Part shown: positions 7,380 to 15,969 of the stretch, piece by piece | Numbering within the stretch: position 1 is the first letter of the stretch | How the letters are laid out: the number at the start of each line of letters is the position of its first letter | NCBI GenBank assembly: GCA_009841105.1 | Contig: VXMM01000057.1 | Coordinates: 1 to 64,000 of the forward strand | DNA: 64,000 nucleotides | Direction of reading: 5' to 3' | DNA from: Acidimicrobiia bacterium | Lineage (GTDB): Bacteria > Actinomycetota > Acidimicrobiia > Spongiisociales > Spongiisociaceae | The notes under the pieces: model-generated | The model's input: only the letters and a program-made list of their open reading frames with translations | Databases searched by the model: none | What the model was told of the DNA's origin: nothing | Program-made: the position numbers and the translations under genes

Positions 7380-9674
7380 GTCGGCTCTTTCGGCGTCTTC
7401 CGCTCCGACAGTCTCGCGGACCGGAGCTGTGGCCGGTAGGCCGTTACCCTCCACCCCCTCCGGAGCGGCCAGGCCGAGGGAGGAGCGATGATCTTCCACG
7501 CTCACCGCCGCAAACCCGACCGGCTTCTGCTTGGTAACGGTTCCGGCTTCGGTCCCGATTATCTCGCCCACTTCGTTCCCGGAGATCGTTTGCTTCTCCT
7601 GGAGCCGAGTCGCCACGTTGAACACCGCCACCTTGTACTCATCGAGCATCTCGTAGACCTCGTCGTAGAGCCGTCGGAGCTGTCTCTCGATCTGCTGGGA
7701 CATCGTCTCGACGATACGGTCGGTCGGGTCGGGGGGCTGGTCGAGAGCGTGACGAGGCAGACCGGCGCTCGAGGCGATGTTGTTGCCCATTCCCCAGACA
7801 CCGACCATCCGGCTGCTGATCGTGGTGGCATTCCTGAGGTCCGCGCCGACCCCCATGGAGTTGTCATCCTTGAAGAACATCCGCTCACCCGCCAGGGCGG
7901 CTAGCGACACCTTGATGTCGATCTCGAGTTCGGTCTTCCACTGTACGAAACGGTCCTCGAGGGCGATGTAAGAGACGAACCCGCCTATGTCGCCGCGCCG
8001 CTCGATGGTGGCTACATCGATGTTGGCATGGTCCTTGAGCAGGTGCGCGGCCACCGCGTGGCTGGCCTCGTGGATGGCGACCGCGAATTCCTCCCGCTCC
8101 ACGTACTCGAAGCCCTCAGCCGGCCCCATTTCCTTAAGGGTCTTGGCTTTCCAGATGTCATCCCACCCGATGATGTCGCGGTCAGCTCGCTGGGCCAGGA
8201 TGAGCGCCTCGTTGACCAGATCCTTGATCTTGGCGCCGGAGTAGTACGGAGTTTTGGCAGCGAGCTCATCGATCTGTTCGTCGCTGATGTTGTGGTTGAC
8301 CTTGGCCAGATAGCCCTCGAACGTGCGGGCACGGCCCTCCTTGGTCGGGAATCCGACTTTGTAGATGCGGTCGATCCGTCCCGGCCTCAGCAGGGCCTGG
8401 TCGAGAACGCTGGGCAGGTTGGTGGCCATCATGATGAAGATGCGGTACTTCGGTGGAGGCTTGGGTTTGATACCGAGCGCCTTGCGGGCCTTGTTGGTGA
8501 TCCCGCGTGGCTTCTTCAGCCCGGATATCTCGGTCAGGAGGGCTTGGAGGGTACCCATACCGCCGCCGCCGCCGCCCATCATCATCACTCGGTTGACCCA
8601 CGTTCCGGGAAGCCCTTCCGGTTCGCCGGAAGCCGGACTCGTCCGGGGCGCATCCGCTTCGATGATGCTGAGGGACTGCGGGCTCAGGTAAGCGGAACCG
8701 TTGCAACCCATCCCGGCGCTGAGCGGTGTGGTGGGTTGTGGCGGTCCTCCTCCCTGAGCGAGGGCGCCCCGGTTACCGAGGGCGTCGGCCTCGTCGAAGA
8801 AGACCACCACGCCCCCATGGCGCAAAGCCAGTTTGCGGAGCTTCCGGAACAGACCCTTCACCTTCAGGATGCCGACCCCCATGAACATGGCTTGGAAGGC
8901 CCCGGGATCGACGAAGACGAAGGGGAGGCCGACCTCACCCGAGGTGGCCTCGGCGATGAGGGTCTTCCCCGTTCCCGGGGGACCCCACAGCAGGATTCCG
9001 CCGGGTACATAGCCACCCTTGGCTTCGATCTCATCCGGTTTCTCGAGGAACCCGACGTTCTCCCGGACCAACTCGAGCACATGGTCCTGACCCCAGACAT
9101 CGGAGTACCGGGTCTCTATCTCCTCCGGCATGATCGTGTCGACGCCCCCTCGGGACAGGAACCAGAAGAGGGCGGCGAATTGCATGATCAGGAAGAGGGG
9201 ATAGAACAGGAACATGATGAACTGCTGCAGGTTGCGGGCCAGGATGCGGGGGAGTTGGATCACTGCTTCGATCGGTCCGTTCACGTCGGCCACGAAGTAG
9301 TCCACCACCGAGCCCAGGATCAGCAGGAAGATCAGGATCCGGACGTAGCGGCCGAGCCGGAAGCGGGTCCACGGCTTGAAGCGTCGGTGAGCCTGGCGTT
9401 CGATCCCCCCGAAGAACCCTTGGGCCCAGAACCGGTTGTAGCGGGCCCACTTCTCCGAGACGTAGTAGTGGATCTGGCGGAGCAACTCGACGGGCAGGGC
9501 GATCATAAGCACCCGACCGAATGTCTCGTTCCAAGTGTCCCCGAGGGCCTGGCCGAAGGTGGTGAACGGGGCGGTGATCTTGGCGCTGATCAGGACACCG
9601 AGGAAGAACAGGATCAGCACCACGAACTTCATGCGGTCCCATGTCGGGGAGCGCCTGCGGACGTCTGTCTTCAT
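7377..9674 (-). CDS. FtsH-type AAA+ membrane metalloprotease with enlarged AAA domain
   Basis: A 765-residue ATP-dependent zinc protease of the inner membrane. Three hydrophobic segments lie before the ATPase (about residues 16-32, 110-128, 152-173), one more than in standard FtsH. Walker A GPPGTGKT is at 231-238, Walker B VVVFFDEAD at 289-297 and the arginine-finger region MMATNLPSVLDQALLRPGRID at 416-435. The protease domain has HEASH (HExxH) at 535-539, with a likely third zinc ligand D612 in GVGADLRNAT. Two insertions are unusual: about 70 residues after Walker B (303-372, Pro/Gly-rich, ending in six Gly) and about 20 basic residues near 387-409. ATG 9674 is preferred for its AAGGA Shine-Dalgarno. 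A lipoprotein gene precedes it by 11 nt in the same operon. Substrates unknown. Confidence 0.87.
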   Translation of the reverse strand: MKTDVRRRSPTWDRMKFVVLILFFLGVLISAKITAPFTTFGQALGDTWNETFGRVLMIALPVELLRQIHYYVSEKWARYNRFWAQGFFGGIERQAHRRFKPWTRFRLGRYVRILIFLLILGSVVDYFVADVNGPIEAVIQLPRILARNLQQFIMFLFYPLFLIMQFAALFWFLSRGGVDTIMPEEIETRYSDVWGQDHVLELVRENVGFLEKPDEIEAKGGYVPGGILLWGPPGTGKTLIAEATSGEVGLPFVFVDPGAFQAMFMGVGILKVKGLFRKLRKLALRHGGVVVFFDEADALGNRGALAQGGGPPQPTTPLSAGMGCNGSAYLSPQSLSIIEADAPRTSPASGEPEGLPGTWVNRVMMMGGGGGGMGTLQALLTEISGLKKPRGITNKARKALGIKPKPPPKYRIFIMMATNLPSVLDQALLRPGRIDRIYKVGFPTKEGRARTFEGYLAKVNHNISDEQIDELAAKTPYYSGAKIKDLVNEALILAQRADRDIIGWDDIWKAKTLKEMGPAEGFEYVEREEFAVAIHEASHAVAAHLLKDHANIDVATIERRGDIGGFVSYIALEDRFVQWKTELEIDIKVSLAALAGERMFFKDDNSMGVGADLRNATTISSRMVGVWGMGNNIASSAGLPRHALDQPPDPTDRIVETMSQQIERQLRRLYDEVYEMLDEYKVAVFNVATRLQEKQTISGNEVGEIIGTEAGTVTKQKPVGFAAVSVEDHRSSLGLAAPEGVEGNGLPATAPVRETVGAEDAERAD

Positions 9675-9685
9675 GCTGAGCTTCC

Positions 9686-10324
9686 TTATCGCCGGGTGTT
9701 CACGATCCACGACTCGACTGCCGCCACGATCTGCTCACCCTCCCGCGCGAAGCACTCCAACGAGCAGCCGGCTGCCATCGAGTACAGTTCGGTGGCCTCC
9801 GGATTGGTGACCGCCAGCACGTAAACGAGCCCCTGGCTCTGGCCGTCCTGGGCCGTGAGCCCCACCGTGGCGCCGATGCCCTCGAAGTCCCTCCCAAACG
9901 TGAAGTCCCACGTGTCGATCTCCACTCCTTGGCCCGGGTTGGTGACGTCATAGGCCGAGACCGCCATCAAGCGTCGTGAGAGCAGGTCCTTCTCCGCGGG
10001 GCTGATCTGGCGGATTATCTGGGCGCCTACCGGGAACGGGGAGGTTGCCGCATCGAGTGACAGGTTGTTCAGGTCGCGTCCCGCCGCGCCGTCGAACGCC
10101 ACGAAGCTGATCGGCCGGTACCCTCCGAGGTCCGGCACGAACGGCACCGGAGCGATCAGGGACAATTCATCGGCCCGGTAGAGGTTCCAGTCATTGGGAA
10201 GTTTGAAGAGCGACCGGTTGTCCGCGTCCCGGTAGACGGTCGTGTCAGGATCGTCCCCGCCGCACGCGGTCAACAGCATGGCCCCGGCCAGTACAAGGAT
10301 CGCGATTCTTGAGTGTGCTCTCAT
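9686..10324 (-). CDS. Lipoprotein of unknown function upstream of the FtsH-type protease
   Basis: A 212-residue secreted lipoprotein: basic start MRAHSR, hydrophobic stretch and lipobox LLTAC, with the lipidated Cys at residue 21. The mature part begins Asp-rich and contains a motif SLFKLPNDWNLY reminiscent of actinobacterial PsbP/LpqN-like surface proteins. A late CSLECF pair of cysteines could form a disulfide. It ends 11 nt before the FtsH-type gene on the same strand, so the pair is probably co-transcribed and the lipoprotein may assist or be handled by the protease at the membrane. No function can be assigned. Confidence 0.7.
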   Translation of the reverse strand: MRAHSRIAILVLAGAMLLTACGGDDPDTTVYRDADNRSLFKLPNDWNLYRADELSLIAPVPFVPDLGGYRPISFVAFDGAAGRDLNNLSLDAATSPFPVGAQIIRQISPAEKDLLSRRLMAVSAYDVTNPGQGVEIDTWDFTFGRDFEGIGATVGLTAQDGQSQGLVYVLAVTNPEATELYSMAAGCSLECFAREGEQIVAAVESWIVNTRR

Positions 10325-10442
10325 GGGTCTTGCTGTCCTCGCCGTCTAGTTCACGCCGTCGGAGTATTCTACGCCGCGACGAGGAGCTAGCGGGGCCGCG
10401 TGCGATCCCCTCAGGCCCATCGGTGATCGATTCGAGAGCGTT

Positions 10443-10628
10443 GTGATCGTGTCCCTCGTGACCTTGCTGGCCCACCACCCTTACGACACCGTCCTGGGCT
10501 TTTCGATTGCTCTGGTGGGGATAGGCCTGATCATGTGGGCGGAGAGGCGGGCCAGGGCACGGCGCCAGGACGGAAGCCACCGACCCGCGCCGCCGTATCG
10601 TGAACCCGCCAACGGCCGTTCAGACTAG
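10443..10628 (+). CDS. Small single-pass membrane protein (hypothetical)
   Basis: A possible 61-residue protein starting at GTG 10443, with GAGAG just upstream. Residues about 4-32 form one hydrophobic helix (VLGFSIALVGIGLIMW), followed by an Arg-rich cytoplasmic tail. It is divergent from the lipoprotein gene at 10324. Its stop codon TAG (10626-10628) lies inside the left edge of an intergenic repeat, so the reading frame may once have been longer. I recognise no family. Confidence 0.35.
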   Translation: MIVSLVTLLAHHPYDTVLGFSIALVGIGLIMWAERRARARRQDGSHRPAPPYREPANGRSD

Positions 10629-10707
10629 TTGATCGTGATCGGTCTGTGGGGCGGCCACGGGACCCGCGATAACAAACGAACGCTCATAGCGTGAACACGT
10701 CCTAGTT
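10625..10707 (+). repeat. Dispersed intergenic repeat, internally deleted copy with module B (copy 2)
   Basis: The left edge CTAGTTGATCGTG (10625-10637) matches 42270-42282. The centre of module A is missing, and module B (10655-10707) follows with few differences from its other two copies (one is GAACGCTC in place of GAGCGCTC). Compared with the 221-bp copy at 42270 this is a deletion derivative. It ends in a TAGTT-rich tract. Confidence 0.8.
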
Positions 10708-10762
10708 GGTAGTTGTTAGTTTATAGTTGCCAAACTACAAGTCAATCATCTAGTGGCCACAT

Positions 10763-10782
10763 GGTTGTTTCATAGGCAGACC
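10763..10782 (-). repeat. Dispersed repeat, terminal fragment
   Basis: GGTTGTTTCATAGGCAGACC differs in few bases from the reverse complement of the left end of the element at 36179 and from the right end of the copy at 18041. Only this terminus is present. It lies 15 nt before the next gene's start codon. Confidence 0.6.
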
Positions 10783-10797
10783 ACTAACATCCGGCCG

Positions 10798-11979
10798 ATG
10801 TCCGATTCACGGCTTGCCACCATCGGAGCGATACTTGGAGGGGCGCCCGACCACCTGATAGAGCGATCGGCGGAGGCTCGTGCGGCCGCGCAGGGGACTA
10901 CGGTCGATGAGGTGCTGACTGCATGGTCCGGTGGGGAAGCATTGGCTCCCTCTCCTCCAGTGCCGGCATCCGACCTGGCCCCGGCGGAGGCTGAGGCGCC
11001 TCCGGCTCCGGCCCCGGCAGATCCGATCCCTCACGAGGTACCGCCGCCTGCCTTCGAGCCGGTAGCCGCGGTGGCGTTCGAAGCAGTCGAAGAAGAAGAG
11101 ATCGAACCAATCGATCCGGCGCCGCTGGCGGATCGGGTTCGCCTGGGCGCCAGGGTGGGAGCCGCTCTCGGGGCTGTCCTCGGATTGGTGTCGTTCGCGG
11201 CGATGGCGCCGCTGATGCTCACCCGGCTCTCGCAGACCACCGCGGGGGGTGACCCGGCCGGTGAGGTCACCTGGACGTACGTAGCCGCCACCGGCGTGGT
11301 CTGGGCGGTCGTAGGCGCCATCATCAATGTTGCCTCACGCGGGATGGGCCGGTTCAGGTCGCCTGCGTATGACACGGAGACCCGATGGGTCGGGTCGGTG
11401 TTCTCCGGGGGTTTTCTGGGCTTGGTGGTCGGCACGGCGTTCGGCGGCGTTATGTATGCCACCAGCGAGGCGTCCTTGTCGGGGACACAACTCCTCGCCG
11501 TCAGCCCGTTGTCGATCATGTGGACCTTGCTGGGTTGGACGGTCCTGGGAGCGCTGATCGGCGGGGCCGGCCAGGCCATGGCGCAACCGGCCGCGCTTGC
11601 CGGCGATGAGGCCGAGGAGGCTCGCGCGGTCCGGAAGCGGATCACCGATGGGCTGGCCATGCCGGTGCTCGCGACGCTGGCCATCGCGGTCATCGTGGTT
11701 TCCTTCGGGTCGTTGCTTCTTCGCTTTCCGGGTTTCGCCCCGTTGATCGCCATCCTGGTCTCCATTGGAACGATCGGTTTCGCGGCGCTGATGTCGTCCC
11801 GGCCCAACCTGAGGGTCACCAAGGGAGAGTTCCTGGTAGCTGCGGCCGGTGTCGGAGTAGTACTGATGATGCTGGCGGTGATCGCCGCCGCGGTCTCGGA
11901 CGATGGCCACGAGGATGGGGCCGGAGAGCCCGCCGGGCACGCCCTGGAGTACGTCACCACGGATCCGGCGAGCCGATAG
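10798..11979 (+). CDS. Polytopic membrane protein with Ala/Pro-rich N-terminal region (hypothetical)
   Basis: A 393-residue protein when started at ATG 10798; an upstream GTG at 10753 would translate the repeat fragment and is not preferred. Residues 1-45 look like a small helical domain (MSDSRLATIGAILGGAPDHLIERSAEAR). They are followed by a disordered Ala/Pro/Glu-rich linker (about 50-110) and then six or seven hydrophobic helices (about 118-375). The C-terminus is Asp/His-rich. No catalytic motif or family was recognised. It converges on the cytochrome oxidase cluster, and the small N-terminal domain plus linker suggests a cytoplasmic partner-binding arm. Confidence 0.6.
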   Translation: MSDSRLATIGAILGGAPDHLIERSAEARAAAQGTTVDEVLTAWSGGEALAPSPPVPASDLAPAEAEAPPAPAPADPIPHEVPPPAFEPVAAVAFEAVEEEEIEPIDPAPLADRVRLGARVGAALGAVLGLVSFAAMAPLMLTRLSQTTAGGDPAGEVTWTYVAATGVVWAVVGAIINVASRGMGRFRSPAYDTETRWVGSVFSGGFLGLVVGTAFGGVMYATSEASLSGTQLLAVSPLSIMWTLLGWTVLGALIGGAGQAMAQPAALAGDEAEEARAVRKRITDGLAMPVLATLAIAVIVVSFGSLLLRFPGFAPLIAILVSIGTIGFAALMSSRPNLRVTKGEFLVAAAGVGVVLMMLAVIAAAVSDDGHEDGAGEPAGHALEYVTTDPASR

Positions 11980-11993
11980 CCCGGAAGGTCGAC

Positions 11994-12009
11994 CGGAGCA
12001 CCGGCTCCG
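11994..12009. terminator. Terminator-like hairpin between convergent genes
   Basis: CGGAGC-ACCG-GCTCCG forms a perfect six-pair GC-rich stem with a 4-nt loop. It fills the 30-nt gap between the convergent stops at 11979 and 12010. There is no T-run, so its strength is uncertain. Confidence 0.4.
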
Positions 12010-13380
12010 TCAGCCCAGCAACAGGAGCAGGCCCCCGATCGTGAAGGCGATCATCGCCGCCAGCATCGGATACTGGGACCGGACCGCCATCTCGGAGGGG
12101 AGTCTCTCCAGGGCCCGATCATGGGCCACCAGGACCGCCAGCATGTGCCCCACCGCGATGGCCAGTGTCTGGGTCCATGCGATGGCGCCGGTCGACAGGA
12201 TCGTGTAGTCGACACGCCATCCGGCCGTACCGAACAGGTTCCATCCGAGCCCGTATGGATCCGAGGCCAACCTGATCAGGTTCTGCCCTTCGAAGACCAG
12301 AAAGCTGAAGTAATGGGCCACGGTGTAGGCCACCATGATCGGGACCAGAGAGGGGCCGAATAGGTCGCCCAACTCGTGCTCGGGCTCACCGGTCACCCGC
12401 GCCATGCCCGCGATGGCAGCACGGTACAGCGCCATCACCACGCCGATCCCGAATATCAACCCGCCGGAGTTCACGGCGGTCAGTTCCCATCCCGATCGGT
12501 TGGAGGTGATGTCAAGCCAAAAGGAAGTACGCGAGAAGCCGTCGAAGGTGGTGGCGCCTATGACGACCAGAACGAGCCGCAGGGTACCCGGGCCCATGCT
12601 CATGCGGGCCAGCCCGGTCACCGGGTACCGGAGCCGCAGTGTTCCTCCGGCGTCCCTGTGGAGGGGCGCTAGGGCGCTGATCGTACGGAACAGGGCGGCG
12701 AAGCCGTCGGCCTGCCGAGCCCAGGCCGGCCCGTGGATTATCGCGCCCGCCACCAGCGCGCTCGCGTAAAGCGCGAGGTACGTGCCGATTGTCCGTGGCG
12801 CCGCGCCCAGGTGGAAGGCCAGTTCCATCCAGAGGAACACCACGATCCCGAGGAGGGAGATGGATTCAGCGGCCTGGGCCGGTGCCGGTGCGACGTCCGG
12901 ACGGATCGAACGGCGGACCCGCCCGCTCAGATCGGCCAGGGTCGCGAAGGGGTTGACGGTAGCCCACAAGTCACCCACGAAGGCTGATGCCACCGCCACC
13001 CCCACCCATACGAGCACGAAGGCGGCGAACGGGGCCACGTTGGATTCCACTTCAGGATTGCCCCAGAACGCGGCGCCGACGGTCACGGCCAGCATCGCCA
13101 GCCCGATCAGCCGCGTGATCGGCAGGAGGCGCCGCGCTGTCCTCTCCAGGCCGGGCGGGAAGGCCAGACCGCGGGAGGCTGGCGCCAGGCGGGCGTAGGT
13201 CCAGTAGCGTCCCAGCACGGCAAACGAGACCAGGACCGCAAACGCGGCCGCCCAGGCGAAGTGCCAGATAGGGATCGGCAAATCGAGGCGGCCGCCCAGT
13301 CCGTGGGCGTGCGCTGGTGCCGCGATGGCCAGCACCAGCACAGCCGCGATGGGCCAGGCTGCGGCGCGGACCCGGATCAA
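12010..13380 (-). CDS. Polytopic membrane protein at the end of the cytochrome oxidase cluster
   Basis: A 456-residue integral membrane protein with a cleavable signal peptide (IAAVLVLAIAAPAHA, cleavage before HGLGG) and about ten further helices. The start HGLGGRLDLPIPIWHFAW and the segments GDLWATVNPF and VAHYFSFLVFEGQ recall an actinobacterial family that databases sometimes label fenitrothion hydrolase, without visible hydrolase motifs. The start is TTG 13380, overlapping the preceding lipoprotein stop in TTGA, which implies coupled translation. It is the last gene of the run ctaC-D-E-F-G-lipoprotein-this gene, so a part in oxidase assembly or copper handling is a reasonable guess, no more. 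Confidence 0.65.
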   Translation of the reverse strand: MIRVRAAAWPIAAVLVLAIAAPAHAHGLGGRLDLPIPIWHFAWAAAFAVLVSFAVLGRYWTYARLAPASRGLAFPPGLERTARRLLPITRLIGLAMLAVTVGAAFWGNPEVESNVAPFAAFVLVWVGVAVASAFVGDLWATVNPFATLADLSGRVRRSIRPDVAPAPAQAAESISLLGIVVFLWMELAFHLGAAPRTIGTYLALYASALVAGAIIHGPAWARQADGFAALFRTISALAPLHRDAGGTLRLRYPVTGLARMSMGPGTLRLVLVVIGATTFDGFSRTSFWLDITSNRSGWELTAVNSGGLIFGIGVVMALYRAAIAGMARVTGEPEHELGDLFGPSLVPIMVAYTVAHYFSFLVFEGQNLIRLASDPYGLGWNLFGTAGWRVDYTILSTGAIAWTQTLAIAVGHMLAVLVAHDRALERLPSEMAVRSQYPMLAAMIAFTIGGLLLLLG

Positions 13381-14063
13381 GACACTTCCAGTTGGAGGAC
13401 CAGGGTGTGGGTCCCTTCCAGTTCCACCTCGAAAACGCCTGGAATCGATGCCTCGAAGGTCAGCTCGCCCTGGCCTTCGTCGAGGTCCATGTGGAGGTCA
13501 TAGCCATGGATGTGAACCTCGTCGGATGTGTTCCCGCTCACCCCGAGGGTCACCGTGTCTCCGATGCGCACGACCTCGCGGCGAACGCCCCCCTCCACCG
13601 CGCCGTCGGTGATCGTCAGATCGATCGTCACTCCGCCAGGATCGGCTTCCGTAGCCGTCGGCGTGGTCGTCGTGGTGGCGAGGGTGCTCGTCGGGGTCCG
13701 TGATGTCCCGGTCGTGGTCTCCGTCTGGGAGTCACCGGTGTGCCAGGCCGGGTTGCCGGCATCCTGGATGGCAACCGCCCGTGGCGGATCCACCGAGCGG
13801 TCCAGCCCCACCGACAGGGGCCCCGACGTCCGCAGATGGTCGTACAGGTGAGCCAGCGGGAAGCGGAAGTCGCCATCGGGTGCCGGGACGATCTCGATGA
13901 CCTCGCCTTCATCCGTCCGCAGCACGAACGACTCGATGGTTTCCAGGTCCCCGTTGACTTCGAGGACCACCCCCTCGACGGTCTCGACGGAGGGCCCGGC
14001 ATCGGAGTCGCCGCAAGCCGCGAGGACCAGGACCACGCCCGCCAGAGCCGCGAGGTGTCTCAT
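13377..14063 (-). CDS. His/Met-rich lipoprotein with cupredoxin-like C-terminus
   Basis: A 228-residue lipoprotein (lipobox LVLAAC, Cys17). Residues about 25-110 form an uncharacterised beta-rich domain. A Thr/Ser linker follows (about 115-140), then a cupredoxin-like region with RIGDTVTLGVSGNTSDEVHIHGYDLHM. H184, H186, H190 and M191 cluster there as possible copper ligands. ATG 14063 overlaps the ctaG stop in ATGA; the frame is open further upstream but antisense-like there. Its place between ctaG and a membrane protein in the oxidase operon suggests periplasmic-side copper delivery to CuA or CuB. This is inference; PCu(A)C and Sco proteins do this elsewhere, but this is neither by motif. 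Confidence 0.65.
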   Translation of the reverse strand: MRHLAALAGVVLVLAACGDSDAGPSVETVEGVVLEVNGDLETIESFVLRTDEGEVIEIVPAPDGDFRFPLAHLYDHLRTSGPLSVGLDRSVDPPRAVAIQDAGNPAWHTGDSQTETTTGTSRTPTSTLATTTTTPTATEADPGGVTIDLTITDGAVEGGVRREVVRIGDTVTLGVSGNTSDEVHIHGYDLHMDLDEGQGELTFEASIPGVFEVELEGTHTLVLQLEVS

Positions 14064-14869
14064 GATCCCTTGCGGAGTTCGCGTTCCAATGCCTCCCAGC
14101 GTTGCTCGTAGGCATACCAGCGGAACCAGACCACCACCAGCACGCCCCAGAGGATGGCGCCGCCGCCGAGCTTCATCACCAGCCCGGCGAGGGTCTGGTC
14201 GGTGATTGCGTCGATTCCCCACAGGCGCGGCGCCTCGGCGTAGAAGCGGTAGAGAGGTTCCCGCCCGAATGTCAGGAACGAGGCCGGGATGGTGGGCAAC
14301 AGAGAGTGGGCGAACAGGTACAGCATCCGTAATGGAGGAGAGAGCCGCTTCAGTTCCGGCACCGGGCTCAGCACCGGTATCCACATCACGACGGCCGCCG
14401 CCATCAGCAGGGCGTGGATAGCGAAGTGATAGACGCCGGAGGTGACCATCAGGTTCACGATCTCCGGCCAGTGGATGCCCACCAGGATGCCGTTGAAGAT
14501 GAAGAACGCTGCAAGCGGTCGGGTGAGCGGTCGGATGACAGCGAACAGGCGCGGCGTCGTGAAGATCCACCGGAGCATCCAGGCGGGCGTCCCGGCGATC
14601 ATCAGCGGGGCCGACACCAGCGCCAGGGTCATGTGTTCGATCATGTGGAATAGGAACAGACGCTGTTCCGCAATGTCGTGGAACGGCCAATCCGATACCA
14701 CCCACAGCGATGCCAGCCCCACGGTGAATAGGGCCACCTGGCGCCTGGTGACGAGCGGTCCGTCGGCATTCAGGTGGGGACCGACGCGGCGGATGATGTA
14801 CACGTAGCCGAAGCCGACCACGAACACGAAGGCCCACACGTCGAAGTGGGGGTGCCAGGCCGGGATCAT
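14060..14869 (-). CDS. ctaG: CtaG-type cytochrome c oxidase assembly protein (caa3 family)
   Basis: A 269-residue protein with seven or so membrane helices, of the caa3_CtaG family needed for maturation of caa3 oxidases in Bacillus. The family signature FHMIEHMTLALVSAPLMIAGTP is clear (about residues 72-93), as are WVVSDWPFHDIAE and the loop WIPVLSPVPELKRLSPPLRMLY. It is distinct from the soluble-domain Cox11-type CtaG of proteobacteria. It lies 157 nt after ctaF on the same strand and overlaps the following lipoprotein gene by 4 nt. Confidence 0.88.
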   Translation of the reverse strand: MIPAWHPHFDVWAFVFVVGFGYVYIIRRVGPHLNADGPLVTRRQVALFTVGLASLWVVSDWPFHDIAEQRLFLFHMIEHMTLALVSAPLMIAGTPAWMLRWIFTTPRLFAVIRPLTRPLAAFFIFNGILVGIHWPEIVNLMVTSGVYHFAIHALLMAAAVVMWIPVLSPVPELKRLSPPLRMLYLFAHSLLPTIPASFLTFGREPLYRFYAEAPRLWGIDAITDQTLAGLVMKLGGGAILWGVLVVVWFRWYAYEQRWEALERELRKGS

Positions 14870-15026
14870 CTCAGCAGCCCATCAGGGCGCGTCGCAGCGG
14901 GTCGGGTGCTAGGCACATCTGGGACGGGGATCGACTCTGGATCAGGCCAGTGTAAATGCCGGCCAGCAGTTGGTCACCAGCCATGGCCCATCGACCGCCG
15001 ACCACCCGCGGAGTTTCGGGACCGCC

Positions 15027-15338
15027 CTAGAAGAGGACCACCGCTCCCAACGCGGCGAGGGTGATCAGGTAAAGGCCGCACGCCAGGATGGCGCCGGAGG
15101 TGAAGAAGCGGGAGAGAAGCCGCTTCTCGAACCGGAGGTGCATGAACATGGCCACCACCAGGTAGAACTTGAGGGCGCTCAGGATCAGCAGCGCCGGAAC
15201 GGTCAGGCTCTGGCCGATCGCGTCCACGCCGTCCTCCAGGTAGAAGAGGGCGACCTCGGCGGCGGTCAGCACCGCCAGCACGATCGCTATCGACACGTAC
15301 TGCCGTGGCTGGGGGTGATGGTGTGCGCCGCCGGCCAT
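15027..15338 (-). CDS. ctaF: Cytochrome c oxidase subunit IV
   Basis: A 103-residue subunit of the aa3/caa3 oxidase with three hydrophobic helices (about 13-33, 46-66 and 78-102) after a His-rich start. The middle helix has the family-type stretch LKFYLVVAMFMHLRFEKR. It is the prokaryotic COX4 (CyoD/CtaF-like) type that stabilises the CuB site during assembly. It lies 19 nt after subunit III in the same orientation, the standard order. Confidence 0.87.
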   Translation of the reverse strand: MAGGAHHHPQPRQYVSIAIVLAVLTAAEVALFYLEDGVDAIGQSLTVPALLILSALKFYLVVAMFMHLRFEKRLLSRFFTSGAILACGLYLITLAALGAVVLF

Positions 15339-15357
15339 TTCTAGTGCCCTGCTTCTC

Positions 15358-15969
15358 TCACTGGATCAGGTAGACGAGGACGAAGATGACGATCCAGATG
15401 ATATCGACGAAGTGCCAGTACAAGCCAACCAATTCGACGTTGAGCCCTTCGGCCTCGGACAGGCCGCCGGTGCGCATCGACTTGAAGGCCAGCACCAGGA
15501 GCATGAGGACCCCGAGAACCACGTGGAGCCCGTGGAACCCGGTCAGCATGTAGAAGGCGCTGGCGGCCGGGTTGATGTTGAGTTTCAAACCATGGAGGAT
15601 GAACTCCCCGAACTCGAAGAACTGGCCTGAGACGAAGATCGTTCCCAGCAGAGCCGTGGCAAACAGCCAGGTCTTGGTCTGGTCCTGATCGCCTCGGGCC
15701 AGGGCCGAGTGGGCCAAAACCATCGTGAGCGAACTCATCAGCAGAACGAAGGAGCTGATGGATGTGAACGGAATGTCGTAGAGCTCGACGGGATACAGGG
15801 TTCCCGGCCCGAAATCACGGCCCTTGAACAGTAGGTAGTTGTTGATGAGGGCGCCGAAGAACAGGAACTCCGAGCTGAGGAACACCCACATTCCGAGCTT
15901 GCGGTTGTCGATGCCGGTCAACTGGTGGTGTGCCGGTGCGTCAGCCGATCCGTGGGAGAGGTCGGCCAT
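15358..15969 (-). CDS. ctaE: Cytochrome c oxidase subunit III
   Basis: A 203-residue subunit III with five membrane helices, the short form common in bacteria. Recognisable segments are KLGMWVFLSSEFLFFGALINNY near the N-terminus, HGLKLNINPAASAFYMLTGFHGLHV in the middle and GLYWHFVDIIWIVIFVLVYL at the C-terminus. The conserved Glu and His residues are present. The start codon overlaps the ctaD stop by one base (TGATG), so translation is coupled. Confidence 0.95.
   Translation of the reverse strand: MADLSHGSADAPAHHQLTGIDNRKLGMWVFLSSEFLFFGALINNYLLFKGRDFGPGTLYPVELYDIPFTSISSFVLLMSSLTMVLAHSALARGDQDQTKTWLFATALLGTIFVSGQFFEFGEFILHGLKLNINPAASAFYMLTGFHGLHVVLGVLMLLVLAFKSMRTGGLSEAEGLNVELVGLYWHFVDIIWIVIFVLVYLIQ

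Noticed and set aside
8028-9824. 598-codon plus-strand frame
   Set aside because: It is antisense to the FtsH-type gene, whose catalytic motifs are intact. The composition is that of a mirror frame.
10443-10628. Toxin-like small membrane peptide
   Set aside because: One helix and a basic tail are not enough. No antitoxin gene or antisense RNA signature was seen.
14064-14837. N-terminal extension of the His/Met-rich lipoprotein frame
   Set aside because: It overlaps ctaG completely and would bury the signal peptide. ATG 14063 gives a proper lipobox and an ATGA overlap.
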